Shown here piece after piece: positions 1 to 7,986 of a stretch of DNA of 37,943 nucleotides. Where the stretch lies: contig CAZBEI010000050.1 of assembly GCA_964490895.1 (NCBI GenBank), positions 1 to 37,943 on the forward strand, read 5' to 3'. Made by a program: the position numbers and the translations under genes. This stretch comes from JACRAO01 sp964490895. GTDB taxonomy: Bacteria; Bdellovibrionota; UBA1018. Each line of letters begins with the position of its first letter. The first letter of the stretch is position 1. The notes under the pieces were generated by a model. The model was not told the origin of the DNA. It saw only the letters and a list, made by a program, of their open reading frames with translations, and ran no database searches.

Positions 1-2
1 GT

Positions 3-335
3 CCCACTGCAGGGGCTCCGACGAGCACAAGCGCTCCAGCTGTGGCAAAGCCTGCAGCTGCAGCTGCAACTCCAGCGCCAGGAAGTGGCGCGGCAGGCCC
101 AGCCAGTGCGTCAGTCAATGTGGCCGAAGCCAATGCTGCAACTCTCAGTAGAGCATTGAATGCAATAAATATTCAATGTGATGCAGCCCATGTTCTAGCG
201 CTTATAAATGCAGCCGAACATGAAATAAAAAAAGCAGTGGATGCCGTTGGCGGAACTGCTCTTCTTTCGGAGCAGGCAGCCACTAAGATCACACAGACCC
301 TAAATGACATGATTGCCCAAGCGTGTGCCCTATGA
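3..335 (+). CDS. Ala/Pro-rich protein, C-terminal part (5' end outside window)
   Basis: The frame is open from the first bases, so the real start is probably upstream; the first internal start-like codon is a GTG at 42. The visible N-terminal third is low-complexity Ala/Pro/Ser/Thr-rich sequence, like a wall- or periplasm-spanning linker. About 65 residues of ordinary helical sequence follow, with two cysteines (one in NIQCDAA, one at the extreme C-terminus in QACAL). I do not recognise the family. The next gene starts 29 bp downstream on the same strand with a strong ribosome binding site, so the two are probably co-transcribed. The C-terminal part could pair with that exported protein, but nothing in the sequence proves it. 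Confidence 0.6.
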   Translation, partial: PTAGAPTSTSAPAVAKPAAAAATPAPGSGAAGPASASVNVAEANAATLSRALNAINIQCDAAHVLALINAAEHEIKKAVDAVGGTALLSEQAATKITQTLNDMIAQACAL

Positions 336-364
336 GGAGAGAAATTATTTTTAGGAGGTTATTT

Positions 365-883
365 ATGAGAATAAAAAAAACAAGTTTTATTGTTCTTTTT
401 ATGGGAATATTTTTAATAAGCTCACATCAGTCTATGGGTGGTAGTGCTGATGATGCTGCGTTAGCCGCAACGATTGCAGGGATCACTGCAAATCAAACAA
501 ACGTCCTAAATCGTATGTTTCAAGCTCAAGTTCAAGGGGGTCTACCCGTTAAAGCATTCCTCTTAAATCCGATTGGTGTGCTTACAAATCTATGTGCAGG
601 AGTCGATCCAAACCAGAAGCCTGACTTGTCCGCTACATGTAAGGCGGTCCTGGCGTTCTTGGCTAACATTCGTAATGTGTTTAATGCTATGGTCAATGCC
701 GCTGGCAGCGGAGGTGTCGTAGGAGGACCTCCACTCGTTGAAGTTGATAAGTTCATAGCAGCCTGTAATGTAGAGCTTACCAAATTATTAACGCCAGAAT
801 TTGTAGCCTCTGCCCTAAGGTCCAGAATGGTTATTCCAGATTTTTTTTGTTATGTACTAGCTGCTCCGTACAATAGGCAGTAA
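365..883 (+). CDS. small exported protein of unknown function
   Basis: 172 residues from the ATG at 365. This start is preferred over a longer frame beginning at 323 because a perfect AGGAGG (353-358) lies 6 bp upstream and the protein then opens with a standard Sec signal peptide: a basic MRIKKT start, a hydrophobic core and likely cleavage near residues 24-26. The mature protein is Ala/Val/Asn-rich and mostly helical, with cysteines in NLCAG, ATCKA, AACNV and FFCYV, possibly forming disulfides in the periplasm. No family is recognised. It follows the Ala/Pro-rich gene and converges with the EamA transporter gene only 11 bp away. Confidence 0.7.
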   Translation: MRIKKTSFIVLFMGIFLISSHQSMGGSADDAALAATIAGITANQTNVLNRMFQAQVQGGLPVKAFLLNPIGVLTNLCAGVDPNQKPDLSATCKAVLAFLANIRNVFNAMVNAAGSGGVVGGPPLVEVDKFIAACNVELTKLLTPEFVASALRSRMVIPDFFCYVLAAPYNRQ

Positions 884-894
884 ATTTTTGCCTC

Positions 895-1812
895 TCACTT
901 TGTCGTGGCACTCTGTCGTGGGGTGATGATCAAGATCAGTGAAATCAAAAGTAAAACAGTGGACAGGATTTGAATTTCGTTGAGCTTGGCATCTAAAATA
1001 AGGGCATTCAAAACCACCCCTGTGAGGGGATAAAGCAGTTCTACAAAAGTAGCTTGGCTTGCGGGAATACTTTTTAAACCTACATAATAAATCCCCATGG
1101 CAATCACTCCAGCCACAGATCCCAAATAAAGGAGGTAGGGAAGTGCCTGCGACGAAAAAACAGTGCCCCAGGCAATAGGGGTCGAGTCAAAATAGTGTGA
1201 GATGATCCCGAGTGCGATTGCAGCAGAGGCCCACCTCCAAAAAACAGCGACAGAGGCAGGGTGTCGGTATAAAAAATATTTCCCAGCCACGGTAGAAAGA
1301 CTCCAAAGCAGCATGGCGACAAAAGCATAAAGAACGCCACGGGTGTAATTGTTCATCCCTTTATTGATAAAATCAAAATGCAGATCTGGAAAACTGAGTA
1401 AAATAACGCAGATGAGTGCAATCAAAGCCCAGGGGAAAAGATTCTTTTTAGGTTTTTCTCCTAAAAAGAAATAAGCAGTCCAGAGCACAAAGAGCGGCTG
1501 AAGTTTGATGATCAAAATAGAGACAGCTGTCCCTACAAACTGGAGGCTGGCCGTATAAAAAATATCGGCCAGAGCAGAACCGCCGATTCCAAAAAATGCA
1601 ATGGCAATCCATTCCTTAAATTTTAGGTTAAAAATTTTCTTTCGATGCCTATAGAGTACCCAAGGCACAATAAAAAGGAGTCCCGTCATGTGTTCGAGCC
1701 AGACAAGATCTGTGGCCGAAAAAATTTTAGAAAGGGGATATCGCACTAAGGCATCTGTGCCCCAGAGGATTGCGGCAATGGCGACCCAAAAAGTTCCTGG
1801 GATTTTTTTCAT
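895..1812 (-). CDS. EamA/DMT-family membrane transporter
   Basis: About 305 residues with ten predicted transmembrane helices in two homologous halves, the standard EamA (drug/metabolite transporter) layout. The first half opens with WVAIAAILWGTDAL and ends near residue 140. The second opens with LYAFVAMLLWSLST near residue 160 and contains the typical PASQATFVELLYPLTGVV stretch. It probably exports or imports a small metabolite; substrate cannot be read from sequence. The ATG at 1810-1812 gives a 4-bp ATGA overlap with the upstream lipoprotein gene, so I prefer it to a GTG two codons earlier (1816-1818). It is the last gene of the operon that starts with the HNH gene. Confidence 0.85.
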   Translation of the reverse strand: MKKIPGTFWVAIAAILWGTDALVRYPLSKIFSATDLVWLEHMTGLLFIVPWVLYRHRKKIFNLKFKEWIAIAFFGIGGSALADIFYTASLQFVGTAVSILIIKLQPLFVLWTAYFFLGEKPKKNLFPWALIALICVILLSFPDLHFDFINKGMNNYTRGVLYAFVAMLLWSLSTVAGKYFLYRHPASVAVFWRWASAAIALGIISHYFDSTPIAWGTVFSSQALPYLLYLGSVAGVIAMGIYYVGLKSIPASQATFVELLYPLTGVVLNALILDAKLNEIQILSTVLLLISLILIITPRQSATTK

Positions 1813-2423
1813 GAACACCCTAATTCAAAAACAAAATCCATCAAGTCTCCAATATTTTGGGTGCTCCAATTATTGCTGACCCCGGTTTCGTAGATGGCTT
1901 TTCCGTCACTGTATCCATTGTTACCTTGAAAAGCAGACCATTTTACATAATCTTGTTTTGAGGCCGGATAAGTTGCGCGGAGCCTCATCCAATAGAGAGT
2001 GTTTTTTGTGAGAGAAATCCCAGACGAAAAAGAAAAAGTATAGGATCTAGAGTCCGCGTTCATATCCTCGAGGTTAATGGAGGCTTCTTCGTTTGAGGTG
2101 GAATTGACGAGGGTTCCACTGGGGATTGCTGCAGCGTTTGTTTCGATCCTCAAAACCATTTTATAACCTTTTGGAGAAGTGGCAGAAAATCCTATCCTTT
2201 GGAGTTTTAAAAAAACATTCGAAATGGTTTTGTTGTCAGAAATCAGGAAGGATTGTGCCAGCTCATCCCCTCCAAGTTTGGGGTCAGCATTATTGACTCC
2301 CAATTCTTTTCCAGCGGTCTCGGAGGTAAAGGCGAGAACGCACTGAGGGCCATTCTGAGATCCAACGCCAGAGCAAGCGGTGAGCCAAGTACAGTATAGA
2401 AAAAGGGGTGCCCACTTAAGCAT
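1809..2423 (-). CDS. putative lipoprotein, beta-rich domain
   Basis: 204 residues. The N-terminus carries a short signal peptide with lipobox LTAC (residues 14-17), so the mature protein should be lipid-anchored at Cys17. The rest is rich in alternating polar and hydrophobic strands (LAQSFLISDNKTISNVFLKL, YKMVLRIET, YTFSFSSG), ending with a Cys two residues from the terminus. The pattern resembles a jelly-roll or choice-of-anchor type beta-sandwich, in which a signature like AQSF..S....ISNVFLKL is common; that is a resemblance only. It begins 19 bp after the propeller lipoprotein gene and overlaps the transporter gene by 4 bp, so translation of all three is probably coupled. Confidence 0.7.
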   Translation of the reverse strand: MLKWAPLFLYCTWLTACSGVGSQNGPQCVLAFTSETAGKELGVNNADPKLGGDELAQSFLISDNKTISNVFLKLQRIGFSATSPKGYKMVLRIETNAAAIPSGTLVNSTSNEEASINLEDMNADSRSYTFSFSSGISLTKNTLYWMRLRATYPASKQDYVKWSAFQGNNGYSDGKAIYETGVSNNWSTQNIGDLMDFVFELGCS

Positions 2424-2442
2424 ATTCAGATGCTATCATCTT

Positions 2443-3570
2443 TTAGGGTCCCTTGCACATGCTTTGAATGGGCAATTCGAGAGAGTTTTTGACAAGAGAT
2501 TTTCCGTCCAAAGAAAAAATCCAAAGTCCGGCATTGCCATCTTTAACATAGGCGACAAAGAGGGCGTTGCCTATTTTTAAAATTTTATGAAAAGGATAAT
2601 TCCCGGTATCACAGTACAGATCTTTTTCATTCCAATTGACACAGTATTTATTTTCCTCTGATCGGTAAGTGATCATAGCAACAGGTGAGTCGATGTTTGT
2701 AATATGTGCTGCAACGATCGAGTAAGGATAGCTCTGGGGAGTTTTGATGGATTCTGTGCTTGGGTCTATTTTTTTTGAAGCCAGCATCCCAGCTTTTGGG
2801 GCATTTTTTGCTGGACTGGGTCCCAGGTCCCCACTGCCGACAATGAGAAAAGACTCCCCATTGGAGTATGCAGCTACCGGATTAGAAAGGTCTAAATCTT
2901 GGAGAGTGGGTCTACTTTTTAAGTCATCAATATTAATCAAAGCCATTCCTGCTTTATCATTAGGGGCCCAATGCGAATTTTCTCGATGTAGCCTTTGAGC
3001 TAAAACCATCATCTGAGAGTTCCCAAGGGGCAACACTTGCGCAAGTTCTGCAAAACCATCGTTATCTTTTAGGTCAGAAAGATCGATTTGATCGATTTCA
3101 TTTTTTAAGTCTGGGCTTAAAACAGAGACCGTGTTTTTTTGCTGGGCTGTGACCCAGACCCTGCCCATGGGGTCTCGAGAAGCATATTGAGGATTTGAAT
3201 TTTCTTCTAACATTCGATAATATTTCAGATCCCCGTTTTTTCCATCCAAGACAGCAACAGAATCTTGGTGAAATCGGGTGAGCATAAAAATCTGGTTAGC
3301 TGAGTCCGTCTGAATTTCGACATCCGATCCTATAGGCAAATGGTTTTTCTCTAATGCTCCTGTTTCTAAGTCCAAACGTAAGAGTTTTCCTCCGCTCTGA
3401 TTTCCAGTGGCCAGCCAAATGGCTTTTTCGCCAGAGTTTGGCTTAAAGCCGTCTGGAAATTTTATGTCTGAAGGCGACAGGGCTCCTGGTTTTTGAGCGC
3501 AAGACAATAGAGTCACCATCGTAACCACCGTAGTAATGGAGAGCACATATTTTATAAAATGATTTCCCAT
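2443..3570 (-). CDS. beta-propeller lipoprotein (YncE-like)
   Basis: 375 residues with a signal peptide and lipobox LLSC (Cys near residue 24). The mature part shows repeated blades: KAIWLATGNQSGGKLLRLDL, NQIFMLTRFHQDSVAVLDGK, GRVWVTAQQKNTVSVLSPDL and GLWIFSLDGKSL, as in YncE/SMP-30-like propellers. It probably binds a ligand or partner at the cell surface or in the periplasm. A good GAGGT ribosome binding site precedes the ATG, and the gene starts inside the last 19 bp of the TonB-receptor-like gene. In E. coli a TonB-dependent receptor (YncD/PqqU) is likewise a neighbour of a propeller (YncE), which makes a functional pair plausible here. Confidence 0.7.
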   Translation of the reverse strand: MGNHFIKYVLSITTVVTMVTLLSCAQKPGALSPSDIKFPDGFKPNSGEKAIWLATGNQSGGKLLRLDLETGALEKNHLPIGSDVEIQTDSANQIFMLTRFHQDSVAVLDGKNGDLKYYRMLEENSNPQYASRDPMGRVWVTAQQKNTVSVLSPDLKNEIDQIDLSDLKDNDGFAELAQVLPLGNSQMMVLAQRLHRENSHWAPNDKAGMALINIDDLKSRPTLQDLDLSNPVAAYSNGESFLIVGSGDLGPSPAKNAPKAGMLASKKIDPSTESIKTPQSYPYSIVAAHITNIDSPVAMITYRSEENKYCVNWNEKDLYCDTGNYPFHKILKIGNALFVAYVKDGNAGLWIFSLDGKSLVKNSLELPIQSMCKGP

Positions 3571-5300
3571 TGTAACCTCACTTCTGTCTGTAAAATTTCG
3601 GGTTCCAGTAAATTTGCACCAGCCAACGTATTTGTATCAGGGCTGTTTGGATAACTTTGTTTTAAGTAAACGTTGTTGACCATGAGCCTTATTTCCCAAT
3701 CCCTTTTGCCATAAGACACGAAGCCACGCACTAAAAAAGAGGATGGTTTTTCCAAGATACCAGCTAAATCTAAGGTTTCGCTGGATCTAAAAGTCTGTCC
3801 TAGGCCAATTTTTATAGGGTTTTGGTTCCATTCTATGTCCGTATGGATGATCCAATCGGGTCGGCCTGGGATTTTTTTCCCTGTTTGCCAGTTGATTTGA
3901 GAGGCGTTGAGGGCATTTTGTAAAAGGCTTGAGTTTTTGACTGTAAAACGTTTAGAAGTGATTTGTCCTTTGAGTTCAAGGCCTCGGCTCCAAACCCCTC
4001 CAATGGAGAGGGTCTTGACCTGAGAGGGGGTGGAGGCCACCTGAATGGGGGAGTGACGGCTTTGCTCCAAAAACCCCAAAAGCTCTAAGTCACTTTGTGC
4101 ATTTTTCCACCATGGGCCCAGAGAAAATCTCAGTCCTGTTTCAGTAGGTAGATCAGGAGACTCCGCGAGTCCGGCTCCATCGCCAAAACGCTGCAAAGGG
4201 GTTGGGAAAAGTGCAAACCTTCTGATTTTTAATCCGACGCCAAAAGGGTGCTGATGTGAGCTGGATGCTCCAAAGCCAGCATCCCATGCCCATTGTGACT
4301 CCCGGGCAGAGAGAGAGTTTTGATCCCATACTGTTTCGATAAAACTGTGAGACTCTAGTTCAATCCAGCTTTTGACAAACTCCGCTTTTGCCATGAGCTT
4401 AAAATCATTTCTAAAAAACAAGGCCTGTGTTTGGTCTGCCCAAGTTCGATTAAAATTTTCCCTAGAAAAATGTGTGTGCAACACTAAGTTTTGAGAAAGG
4501 GGGTGATGGATTTGCACGCCATATTTTAGGCTCTGATTTTTATTGGAAAACAAAAAAGGGTTTTGAGACTCAAAATTTTGTTTTTTGAGCTGAAAAAAAG
4601 GAAGAAACTCAGTGGATGTGAGTTTATATTTTCCTGATAGGTTTCCTTGTATTTGAGATTTTTTGCCGAGGAGAGTGCTTGTGAGACGGATGTCTTCTTT
4701 CTTAGCATTGATTTCAGTCAATGTTTCGAGTCGCTTTCCTTGGGTATAAAATTTTCCATACCCTTGGTCTTTGGAGCTTGGATAGGTGTTTATAAAATCA
4801 TCGCTTGGGTCATAGGGGGTCGAGTGATTGTCCAAAAAAGTAATTTTTTTGTGATCTCTAAAAAAACCAAATTGAACAAGTGATGTTTTGTCAAAAAATT
4901 TTTTCGCATTTATTTTTTGATCCAGCGAAAAATCACCTTGGATTTGGGTGGTCTGGTTTTCGAGAGGGGGCCTTAAAAACCACGGGTGGTTTCGTCCTGT
5001 CTCCGAAAGCTCTTCTAAATACTCCATATTTCCAAGTTCCACACCCAGCTCATTGCGTGGGAGATCGATGAGTTGGGAGGAGTTCCCGACAGTCACTCCG
5101 ACGCTTAGTGGGGTTAGGTTTTCCAGGCTTGGTTTTTTTGCCTCGATGACAATGGGGGGGAGGGTTTCAGGGTGCCCATTCTTTATAGAAAATAAGAACA
5201 GGATAAAAAGAGGGAAGTGTCGCAATTTTTTAGGCCTGTAATTTTTTTTCTTTTTCATTAGTCTTTCTAGATAGAAAAATTTTGGCCTCTGTTTTTTCAT
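3552..5300 (-). CDS. TonB-dependent-receptor-like outer membrane protein with short plug
   Basis: 582 residues. A signal sequence around residues 25-45 is followed by LPPIVIEAKKP, which looks like the TonB box plus first plug strand. Amphipathic strands of a beta-barrel continue to the C-terminus, including a late VNNVYLKQSYPNSPDTN segment typical of TonB-receptor barrels. Only about 60 residues separate the TonB-box-like segment from the first clear barrel strand (TTQIQGDFSLDQKI), against roughly 120-130 for a full plug, and the usual RG...LDGVP motif is missing. The protein ends in IIL, not an aromatic residue. The ATG at 5300 overlaps the HNH stop by 4 bp. An ATG at 5258 gives a shorter signal peptide and is also possible. 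Confidence 0.65.
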   Translation of the reverse strand: MKKQRPKFFYLERLMKKKKNYRPKKLRHFPLFILFLFSIKNGHPETLPPIVIEAKKPSLENLTPLSVGVTVGNSSQLIDLPRNELGVELGNMEYLEELSETGRNHPWFLRPPLENQTTQIQGDFSLDQKINAKKFFDKTSLVQFGFFRDHKKITFLDNHSTPYDPSDDFINTYPSSKDQGYGKFYTQGKRLETLTEINAKKEDIRLTSTLLGKKSQIQGNLSGKYKLTSTEFLPFFQLKKQNFESQNPFLFSNKNQSLKYGVQIHHPLSQNLVLHTHFSRENFNRTWADQTQALFFRNDFKLMAKAEFVKSWIELESHSFIETVWDQNSLSARESQWAWDAGFGASSSHQHPFGVGLKIRRFALFPTPLQRFGDGAGLAESPDLPTETGLRFSLGPWWKNAQSDLELLGFLEQSRHSPIQVASTPSQVKTLSIGGVWSRGLELKGQITSKRFTVKNSSLLQNALNASQINWQTGKKIPGRPDWIIHTDIEWNQNPIKIGLGQTFRSSETLDLAGILEKPSSFLVRGFVSYGKRDWEIRLMVNNVYLKQSYPNSPDTNTLAGANLLEPEILQTEVRLQWEIIL

Positions 5301-6310
5301 TTTAAATAGGACTGCATTTTTTTTAGTCCAAACTGCTCTACCGCACGGAGGCGATTATGGGTGGCACAGAGCAAAATTAAATTTTTGAGTCGCGAGCTTC
5401 CTCCTTTAGCAAAAGGCACACGGTGTTCTACATGCAAAAATCTTTTTTCGGAACATCTCTCTTTTGTAATCGGTGAAATGTAGGTGCATTGGTCTTGAGA
5501 TTTTTTTGATACTTCTCTACGAACTGAAACAGAGATGTAGGGTCTCTGGGTCACTTCTCTTTTTACTTCTTCTGCCGAAGTAGCCTGGGTCTGACTTTGC
5601 ATTGCTACTTCGCCAGGCGAAGTAGCCACAGTTTGAGTTTGACTCTTTTTATTATTTTCAAGCTCTGGCCCTTGTGCCTCCGAAAAATCAGCCTTCACTT
5701 TTAGCGCTTTTTTTAATCCTTCTCTAAAAATATCAGCACAGCTTGGGTCAGAGTTCCCTTTTTGGATGAGCTTGCATTTCATGAGTTCCATCAGTTCCAA
5801 AAGCTCTGGATTGGCAACAAACCTAATCTCGGTCTGTGTTGGACTAAGTACTTTCTTTTTTTCGTGAGGGATAAACTCCGGAGATAAAGTCGTAAAAAAC
5901 TGTTCTGTTTCAAGTTTTGATTTTTTCTCCACTTGTTTTAATAAAGCCCTCTTTTGCTCAGGGCTATAGCCTTTCTTTTTTGCTTTCTGATGTCTGATAA
6001 ATTTTTGCACTGTTCCAATAACTGAAAGATTCAAAGTTCCATTTTCTAAGGATTCTTTAAGTTCTGGCACATCTTTAGACAGCCTCATTGCGTCTATCCT
6101 GAGTTGGGCACTAGCGTTGCAATATTTTAGTTCTTTTGTGCAATACTCAAACATCGAACTGTATTTTAGTTTTGCATACAGGTATCTCTGCTCTACTTCT
6201 CGAAGGTGATCTAAAACAAAGTTAGTAGCTTCTCGTTCGTCGGTCACTACTTTTTTTGTTTGAACAAGAAGTTCTGAATCAGACAAAATTTTAAAATTTA
6301 AGTTCATCAC
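5297..6310 (-). CDS. HNH endonuclease-domain protein
   Basis: 337 residues. The N-terminal half (1-150) is helical and charged, as in DUF222-type HNH proteins. A repetitive SQTQ.ATS..EVA linker follows near residues 215-250. The C-terminal 55 residues form the HNH nuclease fold: a Cys pair (QCTYIS and KERC), VEHRVPFAKGG with the catalytic His, KNLILLC and ATHN. A strong AGGAGG (reading 6324-6319) precedes adjacent GTG (6310) and ATG (6307) starts. Proteins of this type occur in many copies in Bdellovibrio-like genomes and behave like selfish or domesticated nucleases; that is background knowledge. It is first in an operon with the receptor-like gene, overlapping it by 4 bp. Confidence 0.85.
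   Translation of the reverse strand: MMNLNFKILSDSELLVQTKKVVTDEREATNFVLDHLREVEQRYLYAKLKYSSMFEYCTKELKYCNASAQLRIDAMRLSKDVPELKESLENGTLNLSVIGTVQKFIRHQKAKKKGYSPEQKRALLKQVEKKSKLETEQFFTTLSPEFIPHEKKKVLSPTQTEIRFVANPELLELMELMKCKLIQKGNSDPSCADIFREGLKKALKVKADFSEAQGPELENNKKSQTQTVATSPGEVAMQSQTQATSAEEVKREVTQRPYISVSVRREVSKKSQDQCTYISPITKERCSEKRFLHVEHRVPFAKGGSSRLKNLILLCATHNRLRAVEQFGLKKMQSYLK
5604..5626. repeat. perfect 23-bp palindrome inside the HNH gene
   Basis: Eleven-base arms (5604-5614 and 5616-5626) are exactly complementary around a single base. The palindrome encodes the TSPGEVA part of the linker. A partial copy of the left arm sequence recurs about 30 bp away (CCGAAGTAGC at 5572-5584), matching the protein-level repeat SQTQTVATSPGEVA / SQTQATSAEEVK. 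It looks like a small palindromic element inserted in frame in a tolerant linker. Confidence 0.75.
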
Positions 6311-6327
6311 TTTTAAATCCTCCTAGA

Positions 6328-6363
6328 TTTTTTTTTAAAGACATATGTATGTCTTAAAAAAAA
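6328..6363. promoter_or_regulatory. hairpin or operator in the HNH gene leader
   Basis: AAGACATA (6338-6345) and TATGTCTT (6348-6355) are exact inverted repeats around TG. They are extended by T9 on one side and A8 on the other, so the whole 36 bp can fold with one bulged base. It lies just upstream of the AGGAGG site of the HNH gene. The runs are in the wrong order for a terminator on either strand, so an operator or a structured 5' leader is more likely. Confidence 0.45.
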
Positions 6364-6466
6364 GCATGAGTATCTATCCCTCAATAAAATCAAAAAATCA
6401 ACAAAATAATGCTTAAAAACAGGATTATTTTATAAAAAAATAGAGCAAAATATATGAATAAAAACC

Positions 6467-6485
6467 GTAACTGCTCAGCAGTTAC
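6467..6485 (-). terminator. probable rho-independent terminator of the glycosyltransferase pair
   Basis: A perfect 19-bp inverted repeat with 9-base arms (GTAACTGCT and AGCAGTTAC). Read on the minus strand it is followed by GGTTTTTATT, so it can terminate transcription coming from the glycosyltransferase genes, about 84 bp after their last stop. The loop must borrow bases from the arms. Because it is a perfect palindrome it could also be a protein-binding or repetitive element. Confidence 0.5.
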
Positions 6486-6568
6486 ATAAGTCACCAACCC
6501 GTTGGATTAAATCCATTTTTTAGACAGGTCGAAAGGTAACTTTAGATTCGACAAAACAACAAGGTAGG

Positions 6569-7219
6569 TCAATGGCCTTTTGCCGAGTAAAGTTTCTCTA
6601 AATCCTCTGCCGTGTCGATGTCAAATCGCTGAGGGAGATAGAAGACATGTGCCAGGCCTTTGAGATTTTTTTCAAGGCACAAAGCCGTATTGCCTTGGCT
6701 ATAGGGCACTGAAGTCCAGATTTTTTTAGAAATCTCAAAACCTGCTCCAAACAAATAAAAGCCACCATCCTTGGTTTTTCCGATCACATATTTTTTAGAA
6801 TCTTGGAGCGCTTGAGCGGCTCGCAACAGGTCTTGAGACTCCAAATGTGGACAATCTGCTCCAATGAGTAAGACAAAATCGTGTTTTCTGATGAGTTCCT
6901 GATAGACAAGACTAAGTCTTTCGCCCAGGCTCCCAGAACCTTGTGAGATTTTAGAAAATCCTCTCCAAAGTTTATTTTGCATTGCATTTTTTTCTGCCAC
7001 AGCCCAATAGGGGATTAGCTTTGGGTTTAGTTTGCATGCTTTTTTTACGATTTTTTCGACTGTTTTAATGCAGAAAAGATAAAACTGACTGACAAAAAGG
7101 TGTGTTTTTTTGGGGGATTGGTTTGAATTTTCTAAAAGAGACTGAATGAGCCTTGTCTTGATAGGAGAGTGGCCAGGCGTTTTGACAAAGATCGCAATGG
7201 CGCCTTTGTTTTTTTTCAA
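6569..7219 (-). CDS. TIGR04282-type glycosyltransferase-like protein
   Basis: 216 residues with a nucleotide-sugar-transferase-like GT-A fold. Motifs in order: IFVKTPGHSPIKTRL (cofactor-binding start), GSLGERL, VLLIGADCPHL and GKTKDGGFYLFG, then FDIDTAEDLEKL at the end. All match the TIGR04282/DUF2064 family, annotated elsewhere with arsenosugar biosynthesis. The start must be the TTG at 7219: the codon before it, in the same frame, is the TGA that ends the neighbouring glycosyltransferase, and no ATG lies between. Only a weak GGA precedes the TTG, so re-initiation after the upstream gene, or stop read-through giving a fused protein, are the two likely ways it is made. Confidence 0.85.
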   Translation of the reverse strand: MKKNKGAIAIFVKTPGHSPIKTRLIQSLLENSNQSPKKTHLFVSQFYLFCIKTVEKIVKKACKLNPKLIPYWAVAEKNAMQNKLWRGFSKISQGSGSLGERLSLVYQELIRKHDFVLLIGADCPHLESQDLLRAAQALQDSKKYVIGKTKDGGFYLFGAGFEISKKIWTSVPYSQGNTALCLEKNLKGLAHVFYLPQRFDIDTAEDLEKLYSAKGH

Positions 7220-7927
7220 TCAAATTCCATGTTCTTTGATAAATTTGATCCACTCAGGCATTGCCTGAGTAAGAGTGGTGTAAAGGTGCGTGAGTGTTGT
7301 TTTGAGCCAGCCTTCTGTCTGATACTTTCTGGCGCTCGTGTAAATAAAAGCCGAAGTGCACTTGAGTTTTATTCCCGCTTGCTTTGAACTCCATAAAAAC
7401 AAGTGGTCTTCGCCCAAAGGGGCTTCTTGCAAAAATCTACCTGATTTTTCAAATCCTTCTTTCGAAATGCAGAATCCCTGATCCCCAAAGGGAATCCCTA
7501 GAAAATGAGACCTCAGCCAAACTCCCCAATGGTTTAAAAACATCAATCTTGGGTTTTTTTCTGAAAATTTTAAATCAAAGTAATGAAGCGCATTTGGATT
7601 TTTTCTCAAGGATAGAGCAAGAGCGGAAAGGGCTTTTGGGGGAACTCTGGAGTCTGCGTGCAAAAACCAAAGAAACAAACTTTTTGTCGAGGCTGCCCCT
7701 CGGTTGAGTTGGATCGCCCTGCCCTGGGGCGATTCAATCCATTTGAGTGTGGGCTGAAATGCTTTTTCGGAGCCGAAAAAATCCATCCAATTTTGATGGG
7801 GCGGTGGCCCAACCAAAAGAACTTCTGAGCTTTGAGGAAGATTTTTTAAATCAGGCAAGAGTTGGATCCAACTCGTGTCTCCTTGAGCTACAGGGATGAT
7901 AACGGAGAGGCGGGTGAGGGGATTCAT
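7220..7927 (-). CDS. TIGR04283-type family 2 glycosyltransferase
   Basis: 235 residues. It begins with LSVIIPV, has GRAIQLNRGAA near residue 69, WFLHADSRVP as the DxD-type region, and FGDQGFCISKEGFEKSGRF followed by LGEDHLF. These are the hallmark segments of the TIGR04283 family, usually found next to or fused with TIGR04282. The pair is linked elsewhere to arsenosugar biosynthesis, but real substrates in most bacteria are untested. The early segment EVLLVGPPP replaces the usual E(I/V)IVVDGGS, so the first nucleotide-binding Asp appears to be missing. It shares one reading frame with the downstream partner, separated by one TGA. Transcription probably starts a few bases before its ATG. Confidence 0.85.
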   Translation of the reverse strand: MNPLTRLSVIIPVAQGDTSWIQLLPDLKNLPQSSEVLLVGPPPHQNWMDFFGSEKAFQPTLKWIESPQGRAIQLNRGAASTKSLFLWFLHADSRVPPKALSALALSLRKNPNALHYFDLKFSEKNPRLMFLNHWGVWLRSHFLGIPFGDQGFCISKEGFEKSGRFLQEAPLGEDHLFLWSSKQAGIKLKCTSAFIYTSARKYQTEGWLKTTLTHLYTTLTQAMPEWIKFIKEHGI

Positions 7928-7937
7928 GCTTTCTATT

Positions 7938-7967
7938 ATTAAATATTTTAATCCCGTTTGTCGACAA
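7938..7967 (-). promoter_or_regulatory. candidate promoter for the glycosyltransferase pair
   Basis: On the minus strand TTGTCG (7967-7962) is followed after 18 bp by TTTAAT (7943-7938). Ten bases separate the -10-like box from the ATG at 7927, so the transcript would start close to the start codon. Only a weak GAAAG lies before the ATG. Confidence 0.35.
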
Positions 7968-7986
7968 GGTTTCTAGAGGGGATTCT

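Noticed and set aside
4647..5241. Plus-strand frames over the TonB-receptor-like gene
   Set aside because: They overlap a well-supported minus-strand gene, show no domain and have no ribosome binding sites.
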